Positions 1-7,714 are shown, counted from the stretch's first letter. The stretch: 22,576 nucleotides of DNA from CAWDPQ01 sp049642465 (GCA_049642465.1 JBAROV010000022.1:1-22576), one strand, 5' to 3'. Notes: generated by a model not told the origin, from the letters alone. Translations and numbers: made by a program.

Positions 1-2
1 TT

Positions 3-965
3 CGGCAGTTTGGCGACCAGATCTCGAGCGGGCCCGGGGTGAAGGCGCGCGGTGCTGTTTCTTCCCTGCCGTTCACATCGTCGGTTGGTTGGGGGTCGAT
101 CAACGTCGAGGGCTGGACACCACAGCCCGGACAGGAACTGCAGGTCGACCAGCGCGCCGTGACAACAGACTATTTTCGAACCATGGAAATCCCGCTGGTG
201 CAGGGACGCGTCTTCACCAGCTTCGACACGCTGCCAAATGCCCAACCAGTTGTGGCCATTGACGAGAAGTTCGCACAGCGCTTCTGGCCCAAGGGAGACG
301 CCATTGGGAAACACCTCTGGTTCGATCCCAAGCGTCAAATGGAGATCGTCGCCGTCGTGGGAACGGTGAAGCAGTACGGCCTGGACGTAGACGGACGGAT
401 TGTCGTCTATCGACCGTCCCCCGGTCTTCTTCAGTACCACGTCGCTCGGACGACTGGCGACGCGGCAGCGGTCACGCAGGCGATGGTTCGAGCGATCCAC
501 GAGGTTGATCCGACAATTCCGGTCTTCGACGTCCGGACGATGAACGATCGGATGAGAGATTCTCTTGCCCGGCAACGATTCGCGACGCTGATGCTTGGCG
601 CGTTTGCCGCGTTCGCGTTGGTTCTAGCGATTGTCGGCGTCTATGGTGTGATGTCCTACTTGGTTACTCAGGGCACACATGACATTGGCGTCCGGATGGC
701 GCTGGGCGCTCAGACCAATCGGATCGTCGGAATGGTGGTGCGTCAGGGAATGGAGTTGGCGGCTCTCGGCGTGATCCTGGGACTCGCGGGAGCACTGGCT
801 CTGACCCGCGTCATCGCCACCCTGCTCTTCGGGATCAGTGCCACAGATGTCGCCACGTTTTCGGCAGTCCCGCTGATCCTCATCACCAGTGCCCTGGTCG
901 CCTGCTACATACCGGCTTGGCGTGCGACGAAAGTCGATCCGGTTGTCGCTTTGCGCGAGGAATAG
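3..965 (+). CDS. ADOP-type FtsX/MacB permease, C-terminal part (5' end outside window)
   Basis: The frame is open from the first base of the window, so this is the 3' part of a longer gene; 320 residues are visible. The first ~170 residues are an extracytoplasmic MacB-type domain (RAVTTDYFRTMEIPLVQGR, then VVAIDEKFAQRFWP and IVAVVGTVKQYG). Next comes an FtsX domain with three hydrophobic segments (LMLGAFAAFALVLAIVGVYG; ELAALGVILGLAGALAL; FSAVPLILITSALVACYIPA). It ends in KVDPVVALREE, the R/KxDPxxALRxE tail shared with the other ADOPs here. ADOPs are orphan permeases of the MacB/LolC superfamily in the inner membrane; their substrates are mostly unknown, and no ABC ATPase lies in the window. 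Its stop is 8 bases from the stop of the convergent zinc-ribbon gene. Confidence 0.9.
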   Translation, partial: RQFGDQISSGPGVKARGAVSSLPFTSSVGWGSINVEGWTPQPGQELQVDQRAVTTDYFRTMEIPLVQGRVFTSFDTLPNAQPVVAIDEKFAQRFWPKGDAIGKHLWFDPKRQMEIVAVVGTVKQYGLDVDGRIVVYRPSPGLLQYHVARTTGDAAAVTQAMVRAIHEVDPTIPVFDVRTMNDRMRDSLARQRFATLMLGAFAAFALVLAIVGVYGVMSYLVTQGTHDIGVRMALGAQTNRIVGMVVRQGMELAALGVILGLAGALALTRVIATLLFGISATDVATFSAVPLILITSALVACYIPAWRATKVDPVVALREE

Positions 966-973
966 ATCTTGGC

Positions 974-1177
974 TCAAGCCTGACCCTCCGGTGCTGCGCC
1001 GACGCTACCGCAGAGATCGCACGCATAGAACAGCAATCCCATGCGTCGGCTGGTGACACGGGCGAGACGGCAACAGTTCGGGCATTGAACCCGGTCTTCG
1101 CCAGGGACCACCGCGAAGCCCGGCCTTGTGCCTGGTCTTGACGGCGGGTTGTCCGATCGGTCGTCCTCGTCTGTCAT
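974..1177 (-). CDS. Small zinc-ribbon-like protein (67 aa)
   Basis: Seen: a 67-residue ORF with CPNC (residues 32-35, followed by a further Cys36) and CDLC (53-56). This spacing fits a single treble-clef or rubredoxin-like zinc ribbon. The N-terminal ~25 residues are polar and probably disordered (MTDEDDRSDNPPSRPGTRPG). The chosen ATG overlaps the stop of the hydrolase gene as ATGA, the classic geometry of translational coupling. A GTG 12 bases upstream (1189) is the alternative start. It converges on the ADOP gene to the left with an 8-base gap. I do not recognise the family and cannot assign a function. The four paired cysteines and the coupling make a real gene likely. Confidence 0.62.
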   Translation of the reverse strand: MTDEDDRSDNPPSRPGTRPGFAVVPGEDRVQCPNCCRLARVTSRRMGLLFYACDLCGSVGAAPEGQA

Positions 1178-1959
1178 CCTCTCACCCACTTGAGGCCCTC
1201 GCGTGCGATCGCTGGTGGCACTTCGTGACCACCCTGAAACTCGCGGAAGGTCACCTCGTAGCCGCGCTTCTGGAGTGACCGGACGATTGGACGGCTGCAG
1301 CGCTCGATTGGAAGAATCGGGTCCTCAGTGCCATGCGAAATGAAGAACTCTGGTTTGCCATGGGGAGTGCCCGGGACGAGGAAGCCCGGAGAAAAGGCGA
1401 GCACGCGACGGAAGAGTTCCCCGTTAATCAGACCAAGCGAGAGCGCATAGGTCGCCCCATCGGAGAATCCACCCACTGACACTCGCGCGGGATTGACGGC
1501 CACCATTTCGAACGTGCGCTCGAGCGCACGACTGATGAACGTCACGTCGGGTCCGAATTCGCCACGAATCGCGTCCCACGAAGAGGCGCGCGAGTCCGGA
1601 GCAAGCACGGCGACGCCGGTATCGTTGGCGATGGAACCGAGGCGTCGAAGCACACCGGCACCACTGCCGCCGGCACCGTGCAGAAGTACCAGCAGTGGAA
1701 GCGGAACGTCGAGCGCACCCTGCGGAATCTGCAGGATCCCATCTCGCGAGCGCCCCAGCTCGAGAGCGACGGTGCCTGAGCCGGACGTTGTCACCCCGAC
1801 CCGCGGACGAACGAAGATCTGCCCCTCGTCGTTGGGCGAGCGCTGCTCCGTAGTCTTCGCATGACACGCGCCTGCACTGGTAACGGGCGCCAGCGCACAC
1901 AGCGCAAGCGCACCGAAACGGCGTCGCGTGATCGGTTGAGGCTTCAGGAACTGCTCCAT
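1174..1959 (-). CDS. Secreted alpha/beta hydrolase (carboxylesterase/phospholipase type)
   Basis: 261 residues from the chosen ATG. The N-terminus (ITRRRFGALALCALAPVTSAGA) resembles a twin-arginine signal peptide. The catalytic domain shows an HGAGG oxyanion-hole turn (94-98), the nucleophile elbow GFSDG with Ser166, the acid in HGTEDPILP (Asp213) and the base in FQGGHEVP (His245), in the order and spacing of the carboxylesterase/phospholipase group of serine hydrolases. It probably hydrolyses an ester outside the cytoplasm; the substrate is unknown. An upstream in-frame start at 2124 would overlap the divergent propeller gene and put 55 arginine-rich residues before the signal peptide, so I reject it. 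There is no clear Shine-Dalgarno sequence. The stop codon overlaps the start of the zinc-ribbon gene. Confidence 0.85.
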   Translation of the reverse strand: MEQFLKPQPITRRRFGALALCALAPVTSAGACHAKTTEQRSPNDEGQIFVRPRVGVTTSGSGTVALELGRSRDGILQIPQGALDVPLPLLVLLHGAGGSGAGVLRRLGSIANDTGVAVLAPDSRASSWDAIRGEFGPDVTFISRALERTFEMVAVNPARVSVGGFSDGATYALSLGLINGELFRRVLAFSPGFLVPGTPHGKPEFFISHGTEDPILPIERCSRPIVRSLQKRGYEVTFREFQGGHEVPPAIAREGLKWVRG

Positions 1960-2023
1960 GTTGTGACTGCGGCGTCGCCCGAAGAGTCTAAGGCACAGTT
2001 GGACTGGCCGAAGCGAACGCCGC

Positions 2024-2033
2024 ATCATAAAAT
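2024..2033. promoter_or_regulatory. Possible overlapping divergent -10 elements
   Basis: In the 100-base gap between the divergent hydrolase and propeller genes, one 10-base stretch reads TAAAAT on the plus strand (2028-2033) and TATGAT on the minus strand (2029-2024). Each would leave a short leader to the gene on its side. I found no convincing -35 element at 16-18 bases for either, so this is only a candidate bidirectional promoter. Confidence 0.3.
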
Positions 2034-2059
2034 GCAGGATTCCGTGGAGGGGCAAGGAA

Positions 2060-3172
2060 ATGAGTGGTGTTCGCGTGATGGTAGGCACCCGGAAGGGTGC
2101 GTTCATCCTGACGTCAGACGGCAAGCGTGAGCAGTGGCATGTGAATGGTCCCCATTTCGCCGGATGGGAGATCTACCACCTGAAGGGATCTCCCGCCGAC
2201 CCGAACCGGCTCTATGCATCGCAGTCGACCGGATGGTTCGGGCAGCTCATCCAGCGCTCGGACGATGGCGGGAAGACCTGGGCGCCGGTAGGAAACAAGT
2301 TCGTCTACGACGGCGTGCCTGGGACGCATCAGTGGTACGACGGAACGCCACACCCGTGGGAATTCGCTCGCGTGTGGCACCTCGAGCCTTCACTCATGGA
2401 TCCCGATACGCTCTATGCAGGCGTCGAGGACGCGGCACTCTTCCGATCGACTGACGGCGGTCAGAACTGGAGCGAACTCCACGGGCTTCGCGGCCACGGG
2501 TCTGGCCCGCACTGGCAGCCTGGCGCCGGCGGCCTGTGTCTGCACACCATCATCCTCGACCCGACCAATCCGCAACGGATCTTCATTGCCATCTCGGCGG
2601 CCGGTGCGTTTCGTACAGACGATGGCGGGAAGTCGTGGCAGCCGATCAACAAAGGCTTGCGGAGCGAAGGGATTCCAAATCCCGCGGCCGAAGTCGGCCA
2701 CTGCGTGCATCACATTGCCATGCACCGGTCGCGTCCGAACGTGTTGTTCATGCAAAAGCACTGGGACATCATGCGCAGCGACGATGGCGGAGACTCGTGG
2801 AAGGAAGTGAGCGGGAATCTGCCGACCGACTTCGGGTTCCCGATCGACATTCATGCCCACGAGCCAGAGACGATCTACGTCGTTCCGATCAAGAGTGACT
2901 CGGAGCATTTTCCGCCGGACGGCAAGCTCCGCGTCTACCGCAGCCGCAGCGGCGGCAATGAATGGGAGGCGCTGACCAACGGTCTCCCGCAGAAGGACTG
3001 TTACGTCAACGTGTTGCGCGACGCCATGTCAGTGGACTCGCTCGATTCGTGTGGCATCTACTTCGGCACGACCGGGGGGCAAGTCTACGCGTCGAAAGAC
3101 TCGGGAGACCACTGGACGCCAATCGTGCGGGATCTTCCGGCGGTGCTCTCGGTCGAAGTGCAAACGCTATGA
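2060..3172 (+). CDS. BNR/Asp-box beta-propeller protein (sialidase/VPS10-like fold)
   Basis: 370 residues without a signal peptide, so probably cytosolic. At least six Asp-box motifs (S/TxDxGxxW) recur: SDDGGKTW (67), STDGGQNW (130), TDDGGKSW (186), SDDGGDSW (240), a weaker SRSGGNEW (295) and SKDSGDHW (345). Their spacing fits a beta-propeller. The start begins with MSGVRVMVGTRKGAF, typical of the cytosolic WD40/YVTN/BNR-like group often labelled glycosyl hydrolase or exo-alpha-sialidase. I see no support for a specific sialidase activity. GGAGGGGCAAGGAAATG supplies a purine-rich ribosome site. The TGA overlaps the next start (ATGA), tying it to the MoaD-like protein. Confidence 0.88.
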   Translation: MSGVRVMVGTRKGAFILTSDGKREQWHVNGPHFAGWEIYHLKGSPADPNRLYASQSTGWFGQLIQRSDDGGKTWAPVGNKFVYDGVPGTHQWYDGTPHPWEFARVWHLEPSLMDPDTLYAGVEDAALFRSTDGGQNWSELHGLRGHGSGPHWQPGAGGLCLHTIILDPTNPQRIFIAISAAGAFRTDDGGKSWQPINKGLRSEGIPNPAAEVGHCVHHIAMHRSRPNVLFMQKHWDIMRSDDGGDSWKEVSGNLPTDFGFPIDIHAHEPETIYVVPIKSDSEHFPPDGKLRVYRSRSGGNEWEALTNGLPQKDCYVNVLRDAMSVDSLDSCGIYFGTTGGQVYASKDSGDHWTPIVRDLPAVLSVEVQTL

Positions 3173-3474
3173 ACCAGACGATTCGTATCGTGCTGCCGGC
3201 GCACTTGAGGACCCTGGCCGGCGTTGACGGCGAAGTGAAAGTGGACGTCGAAGGACAAGTGACGCTCCGCGCGATTCTCGGGGAACTCGAGACACGCTAC
3301 CCGGTTCTGCAAGGGACGATTCGCGATCACGTCACGAAGAAGCGCCGCCCGTTCGTGCGCTTCTTTGCGTGCGAGCAGGATCTGTCACACGAGCCGCCAG
3401 ACACTCCCCTGCCCGACGCCGTCGTCCGGGGCGCCGAACCGTTCCTCGTCGTCGGGGCGATGGCGGGCGGCTAG
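3169..3474 (+). CDS. MoaD/ThiS-like beta-grasp (ubiquitin-like) protein
   Basis: 101 residues starting at the ATG that overlaps the propeller stop codon (ATGA). It shows the MoaD pattern: a beta strand (TIRIVLPAHLRTLAG), VTLRAILGELETRYPVL with the helix after the first hairpin, RPFVRFFACEQDL, then PDAVVRGAEPFLVVGAMAGG. The polypeptide ends exactly in Gly-Gly, as in sulfur carriers whose C-terminus is adenylated and thiocarboxylated. Classical MoaD is about 80 residues, so this one is slightly long. No MoeB-type E1, MoaE or ThiG is nearby, so molybdopterin or thiamine synthesis is not supported. A sulfur-carrier or protein-tagging role coupled to the propeller is inference. Confidence 0.85.
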   Translation: MNQTIRIVLPAHLRTLAGVDGEVKVDVEGQVTLRAILGELETRYPVLQGTIRDHVTKKRRPFVRFFACEQDLSHEPPDTPLPDAVVRGAEPFLVVGAMAGG

Positions 3475-3485
3475 CGCACCCCTCT

Positions 3486-3514
3486 TTGACGCCCATTCGG
3501 GCACACGATACGCT
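3486..3514 (+). promoter_or_regulatory. Predicted promoter of the J-domain gene (leaderless geometry)
   Basis: TTGACG (3486-3491), a 17-base spacer and TACGCT (3509-3514) form a sigma70-type promoter. The ATG follows the -10 box after six bases, so transcription would begin at or next to the start codon. There is no Shine-Dalgarno sequence before the ATG. Confidence 0.55.
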
Positions 3515-3520
3515 CTTCGC

Positions 3521-4087
3521 ATGGCCGATGAGACGCCCGTCGATTATTACGAACTCCTCCAGGTCAGCCCGAATGCCGAGCAGGAAACCATCAGCCGCAC
3601 CTATCGGCTTCTCGCGCAGCGCTACCATCCCGACAACCGGGAAACGGGCAACGAGGCCAGATTTCGCGAATTGCGCGACGCCTATACCATCCTCAACGAT
3701 CCTGAACAGCGTGCGAAGTACGACGTCTCGTATCACCGCCAGCGCCAGGATCGCTGGCGTCTCGTATCGACCGGCGCGCAATCGGAGGACGACTTTGCGA
3801 TCGAGCAGATGTTTCGGCTGACGATGCTCGAGGCGTTGTATACCAAACGGCGAGCCGATCCGGGGAGCCCCTCGCTCTACTCAACCGAGCTTGAAGGGCT
3901 CCTCGGCAGACCCCGTGAGCATCTCGAGTTCACGATTTGGTACCTGCTGCAAAAGAAGTTCGTGGTGCGCGACGATCAATCACGGCTCGTGATTACCGCC
4001 GACGGCGTCGACCATCTCGAGGAAAACTACCGAGTCAACCTGAACCAGCGACGGCTGCCGGCCGCGCGAAATCTCGATACTCCTTGA
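3521..4087 (+). CDS. J-domain (DnaJ-like) protein with C-terminal winged-helix-like region
   Basis: 188 residues. Residues 8-68 are a J domain: DYYELLQVSPNAE, the HPD triad in RYHPDN (36-38), then FRELRDAYTILNDPEQRAKYD. The J domain stimulates the ATPase of an Hsp70 partner. There is no Gly/Phe region and no zinc-finger or CTD domain, so this is a class C co-chaperone. The C-terminal ~90 residues (LEALYTKRRADPGS, then TIWYLLQKKFVVRDDQSRLVITADGVDHLEENY) read like a winged-helix domain with a wing and a C-terminal helix, hinting at nucleic-acid or protein binding. The start is set by the J domain and by the promoter six bases upstream; a longer in-frame start would overlap the MoaD-like gene. 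Its stop overlaps the DUF1684 start as TGATG. Confidence 0.9.
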   Translation: MADETPVDYYELLQVSPNAEQETISRTYRLLAQRYHPDNRETGNEARFRELRDAYTILNDPEQRAKYDVSYHRQRQDRWRLVSTGAQSEDDFAIEQMFRLTMLEALYTKRRADPGSPSLYSTELEGLLGRPREHLEFTIWYLLQKKFVVRDDQSRLVITADGVDHLEENYRVNLNQRRLPAARNLDTP

Positions 4088-5022
4088 TGATGGCGGCTCG
4101 ACGACGCGCTGCGCTCGCGATGCTGGCGATCGGCGTCAGCGCGTGCGGAAGCGGGCCGGCGGATCGATCGCCTTCATCAGATTCCGCCGCCGCCGCCGCC
4201 GTTCGCGAGTGGCGCGCCAAACATGAGGCGGACTATCGCCGCGAGTGGGTCAGCATCGCCGCCCTACACATCTTGAGACGCGGCAGCAACACGGCGGGAA
4301 GCGCGAAGGACAACAATATCGTGCTGCCCGATTCAACTCCCACACGCATCGGCCGGTTCGTGCTTCATGATGACCGTGTCCGGTTCGAGCCGGCGCCCGG
4401 CGCGGGCGTGCTGCTCGAGGACAAGGAGGTGACAGCTCCGATTGAGCTACGGGACGACTCAGTCCGCGACGCAGACGAACTCACCGTCGGCGACGTGCGA
4501 CTCGTCGCGCATATCAGCGGCGACCAGTACGCGATTCGCGTTCGCGATCCCAACGGGCCGCTCGCTCGCGACTTCAAAGGCTTCACCTGGTTCCCAATCG
4601 ACGCGCAGTATCGAGTCGTCGGTCGCCTGATCCGGGACCAGCATCGGCAGACAATCAAGGTGCTCAACACCTACGGCGATGTCGACGCGTATGACAGCGA
4701 AGGAATCGTGGAGTTTCAGCTGTCTGGACAGACGCTTCGTCTGCGCCCTTTCACGACGCGGCCGAAACGCTTCTACTTCGTCTTTCGGGATGCGTCGAGC
4801 GGTCAGGAAACCTACGAGACGGCGCGCTTCCTCTATTCGGACCTGAGAGACGACGGGACGACCGTACTGGATTTCAACATGGCGTATAACCCACCGTGCG
4901 CGTTCAATCCGTATACCACCTGCCCGATTCCGCTGCGTGAGAACCGATTGCCAGTTAAGATCCTCGCGGGTGAAAAGGCCTATCCGGCTCACGTGCCGCT
5001 GCCCGGTGAATCCAAACAGTGA
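4087..5022 (+). CDS. DUF1684 lipoprotein
   Basis: 311 residues. The N-terminus RRRAALAMLAIGVSAC has a lipobox VSAC with Cys20, so this is a predicted lipoprotein, followed by a Ser/Ala-rich linker. The mature part begins VREWRAKHEADYRREW. Near the C-terminus is the highly conserved DUF1684 signature (from residue 262: DFNMAYNPPCAFNPYTTCP, then ENRLPVKILAGEK). DUF1684 has no established biochemical function known to me. The first of two adjacent ATGs overlaps the J-domain stop (TGATG); the second, at 4090, is equally possible. The gene may be co-transcribed with the J-domain gene, although a cytosolic co-chaperone and an exported lipoprotein have no evident shared role. Confidence 0.87.
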   Translation: MMAARRRAALAMLAIGVSACGSGPADRSPSSDSAAAAAVREWRAKHEADYRREWVSIAALHILRRGSNTAGSAKDNNIVLPDSTPTRIGRFVLHDDRVRFEPAPGAGVLLEDKEVTAPIELRDDSVRDADELTVGDVRLVAHISGDQYAIRVRDPNGPLARDFKGFTWFPIDAQYRVVGRLIRDQHRQTIKVLNTYGDVDAYDSEGIVEFQLSGQTLRLRPFTTRPKRFYFVFRDASSGQETYETARFLYSDLRDDGTTVLDFNMAYNPPCAFNPYTTCPIPLRENRLPVKILAGEKAYPAHVPLPGESKQ

Positions 5023-5065
5023 GGTCGCGGCGAGGGTTCGGCTTCGGTGCTAAGCTACGCCCATC

Positions 5066-5455
5066 ATGAAGTACATCCGCTGCGTGCCTGGTGTATTCGT
5101 CGCGCTGGCTGCCCTCATGGCCATCGCCTGTCATCCTGGCCCTGTCGTGAGCGCGGGGCCTGACCAGCCGTCGGTCGGCGGCACGATCGCCGGCATTGTT
5201 TCGACTGAAACGAAAGCGGCTGTAGCCAACCGCAAGGTGACGGCGATTGATGTCAAGACCGGAGCGAAGTTCGAAGCGACCACCGGGCCGAATGGCGGGT
5301 ACACGATCAAAGTGGCTCAGGGCACGTATCGTCTCGAGGTCGAGTTGCATCCCGGGGAAACCGTCGTGAAGCACCCAGGGGAAACTCGAATCAACCGGTC
5401 GGATCTCGATCCGCAGCGACACTTCGTCCTGAGCGGCGTGAAGACCGGCGGCTAG
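5066..5455 (+). CDS. Small lipoprotein with carboxypeptidase-regulatory-like domain
   Basis: 129 residues. The signal sequence ends in a lipobox (ALMAIAC, Cys22), so it is probably lipid-anchored. The rest is one prealbumin-like beta-sandwich of the carboxypeptidase regulatory-like type: GGTIAGIVSTETKAAVANRKV, VTAIDVKTG, the turn TTGPNGGYTIKVAQGTYRLEV, and a final strand LDPQRHFVLSGV. Such domains usually serve as accessory or carbohydrate/protein-contact modules; the function is unknown. TAAGCT at 5051-5056 is a possible -10 box nine bases before the ATG, and there is no Shine-Dalgarno sequence. The gene stands alone, with 43 bases before it and 66 after. Confidence 0.8.
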   Translation: MKYIRCVPGVFVALAALMAIACHPGPVVSAGPDQPSVGGTIAGIVSTETKAAVANRKVTAIDVKTGAKFEATTGPNGGYTIKVAQGTYRLEVELHPGETVVKHPGETRINRSDLDPQRHFVLSGVKTGG

Positions 5456-5473
5456 CTGTGGGGTCGCAAACGG

Positions 5474-5501
5474 TCGAACATTTCATCTCCTAGCCTATAC
5501 T
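5474..5501 (+). promoter_or_regulatory. Possible promoter of the acyltransferase-like gene
   Basis: TATACT (5496-5501) is a good -10 box with a weak -35 candidate TCGAAC (5474-5479) 16 bases upstream. It lies 20 bases before the ATG at 5522, in the 66-base gap after the small lipoprotein gene. Confidence 0.4.
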
Positions 5502-5521
5502 CACGTCGGTCCGCCGACGCC

Positions 5522-6721
5522 ATGGTCCACACGTCCCCGGCGCCTCAAACAGCAGCAACGCTGCGCTCGACGCGCATCGCGTCGGTAGACGCTCTGCGCG
5601 GAATCGTCGTCATGCTCATGGCGATCGACCACGTGCGCGTGTATTCGGGCCTCCCAGCCGGCGGACCAACGCTCGGCATTTTTTTCACCCGGTGGATCAC
5701 GCATTTCGTTGCGCCGGCCTTTGTTTTTCTGGCCGGCACCGCGGCTTTTCTGCACGGAAGAAAGCTGGGCGATCGGACGAGGCTCGCGCGTTTTCTCGTG
5801 TCGCGCGGGTTATGGCTCGTGCTGCTCGAACTGACCATCATCCGATGCGCCTGGACGTTCAATCTAGACTTCGCGCATTACATGCTGGCTGGTGTCATCT
5901 GGGTCATCGGCTGGTCGATGGTTGTCCTTGCCGCGCTCGTGTATCTCCCTGCCGCGGCGGTCGGAGCGATTGGCGCCGCAATCATCGCTGGCCACAACAT
6001 CATGGACCTTGTCGCGCGGCCGCACCTGGATGCGATTCGCGAGAGCGGGTTCAGCCTGCTCTGGAGCGTCGCGTATTTTGCTTTTGAAGTTGGGGGGGGC
6101 GGGCCGCTCGTCGTCCTCTACTCGCTCATCCCATGGGTTGGCGTCATGGCCGCAGGCTACGCTTTTGGAACGGTCTTCGTGCTCGACGGTCGTCGACGGC
6201 GGCGGATCTGTCTGCAAGTGGGGAGCGCCGCGGTTGTGTTGTTCATCGTGCTGCGCGCAGTGAATGGCTATGGCGATCCGCGATACTGGCAGGTCGCACA
6301 ATCCTGGGTGCAGACGGCATTGTCATTCCTGAATACGTCGAAGTATCCCGCGTCGCTGCTCTTTCTGCTGATGACGCTCGGACCCGCGCTGTTAGTGCTG
6401 ACGTGGCTCGATCGCGCCGACAATGCGTTCGTGCGAATGCTGCAGGTGTTTGGTCGCGTCCCGATGTTCTATTACCTGCTGCATATTCCCCTCATCCATC
6501 TCCTCGCCATCGTCGTGTCGCTGGTCCGTCAAGGTTCGGTTTCTCCCTGGCTGTTCGATAATCATCCGATGGGCAACGGGCCGGCGCCACCCGGTTATAT
6601 GTGGAACCTTCCGTTGCTGTACCTGGTCACCGCGTTCGCAGTGGCCTTGCTGTATCCCGCATGCCGTTGGTTCGGGCGGGTGAAGAGAGATTCGCGGAGC
6701 CGCTGGCTGAGTTACGTCTGA
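5522..6721 (+). CDS. HGSNAT/DUF1624-like multipass membrane protein
   Basis: 399 residues. RIASVDALRGIVVMLMAIDHVRVY (18-41) is the signature of the heparan-alpha-glucosaminide N-acetyltransferase catalytic domain (DUF1624), with Asp36-His37 at the end of the first membrane segment. About ten hydrophobic segments follow, for example THFVAPAFVFLAGTAAFL, VIWVIGWSMVVLAALVYL, FYYLLHIPLIHLLAIVVSLV and LPLLYLVTAFAVALLYPAC. In the animal enzyme the family moves acetyl groups across a membrane using an active-site histidine; bacterial members are mostly uncharacterised, so acyl transfer to an extracytoplasmic sugar is inference. The M28 peptidase starts 4 bases after the stop and may be co-transcribed. 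Confidence 0.88.
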   Translation: MVHTSPAPQTAATLRSTRIASVDALRGIVVMLMAIDHVRVYSGLPAGGPTLGIFFTRWITHFVAPAFVFLAGTAAFLHGRKLGDRTRLARFLVSRGLWLVLLELTIIRCAWTFNLDFAHYMLAGVIWVIGWSMVVLAALVYLPAAAVGAIGAAIIAGHNIMDLVARPHLDAIRESGFSLLWSVAYFAFEVGGGGPLVVLYSLIPWVGVMAAGYAFGTVFVLDGRRRRRICLQVGSAAVVLFIVLRAVNGYGDPRYWQVAQSWVQTALSFLNTSKYPASLLFLLMTLGPALLVLTWLDRADNAFVRMLQVFGRVPMFYYLLHIPLIHLLAIVVSLVRQGSVSPWLFDNHPMGNGPAPPGYMWNLPLLYLVTAFAVALLYPACRWFGRVKRDSRSRWLSYV

Positions 6722-6725
6722 CGAG

Positions 6726-7709
6726 ATGAAGATACTGGTCCGGTTCCGAATCGCTCTCTGCCTCGCGACGTTCGCTTCGCCTGCACTCCTCGTCGGTCCA
6801 GTCGCACATCAGACCGCTCAGACAGCTGCCGCCACAGTCGACGTCGAAGCGTTGATGACGGATGTGCGCACCTTGTCGGCGCCGGAGTTCGAGGGACGAC
6901 GGACGGGGACGGAGGGCAATCGGCGAGCGCAGGCGTATGTGTTGCGCCGTTTTCGCGAGATCGGCCTCGAGCCGATCGGGGAAACGCACGAGCAGAAATT
7001 CTCGTTCACGCCACGTGCCCGGGGATCGGCCGGTGCGGCCGACAAAGCCAGCGAACTGCAAGGCACGAATCTCCTTGGCGTGGTTCGCGGAACCGCCGCG
7101 CCGGATCAATTCGTGGTCGTGAGTGCACACTTTGATCATCTGGGCCGACGGGACGGCAGTCTCTATCCGGGCGCGGATGACAATGCGTCGGGCGTCGCAG
7201 GCATTCTTGCCGTCGCGAGTTGGTTCGTTCGCCACAAACCGGAGCGCTCGTTGATGGTCGTGGCATTCGACGCCGAAGAACTCGGGCTGCAGGGAGCCAG
7301 GCACTTCGTCAAGAACCCCCCCGTCGATCTGAAGCAGATTGTGACTGACGTCAATCTCGACATGATCGGCCGCGGTGGCGCGAATACGGTGTGGGTTGCC
7401 GGAACGCATCAGTACCCTGCGCTCAAAGCACCTGTCCTGGAGGCCTCGCGCGGACGCCAGATCAAGGTCGAGTTCGGACACGATCGGCCGAAGGCGGAAT
7501 CGAACGGTCAGGAGGATTGGACGAATTCATCGGATCACGGCCCGTTCCATGCCGCCGGCATTCCGTTCCTCTATTTCGGCGTGGAAGACCACCCCGACTA
7601 TCACAAGCCAACGGACACAGCCGACAAGATTCCGCAGCCGTTCTTTGCAGAAGCGGTCGCGCTCGCGATTGATGTCGTGGAGCGGCTGGCGAAGCGCAGC
7701 CGGCCGTAG
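6726..7709 (+). CDS. Secreted M28-family zinc metallopeptidase
   Basis: 327 residues with an N-terminal signal peptide (RFRIALCLATFASPALLVGPVAHQ). The zinc-binding set of clan MH is complete: His135 in SAHFDHLG, bridging Asp151 in GADDNASG, Glu184-Glu185 in FDAEELG (general base and ligand), Asp212 in NLDMIG and His293 in DYHKPTD. The family removes N-terminal residues from peptides as an aminopeptidase; the exact specificity cannot be read. The length fits a single catalytic domain without a PA insert. It begins 4 bases after the acyltransferase-like gene and ends 5 bases from the convergent DUF1349-like gene, with both stops (TAG) embedded in GTAGCGAAGCTAGCGAG. Confidence 0.93.
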   Translation: MKILVRFRIALCLATFASPALLVGPVAHQTAQTAAATVDVEALMTDVRTLSAPEFEGRRTGTEGNRRAQAYVLRRFREIGLEPIGETHEQKFSFTPRARGSAGAADKASELQGTNLLGVVRGTAAPDQFVVVSAHFDHLGRRDGSLYPGADDNASGVAGILAVASWFVRHKPERSLMVVAFDAEELGLQGARHFVKNPPVDLKQIVTDVNLDMIGRGGANTVWVAGTHQYPALKAPVLEASRGRQIKVEFGHDRPKAESNGQEDWTNSSDHGPFHAAGIPFLYFGVEDHPDYHKPTDTADKIPQPFFAEAVALAIDVVERLAKRSRP

Positions 7710-7714
7710 CGAAG

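Noticed and set aside
2962..3168. 69-residue N-terminal extension of the MoaD-like frame
   Set aside because: It lies within the propeller gene, is Arg/Gly-rich and has no MoaD similarity; the ATGA start at 3169 fits the family.
2060..3172. Naming the propeller a sialidase
   Set aside because: Asp boxes define the fold but not the activity; I could not identify the arginine triad and Tyr/Glu pair of sialidases.
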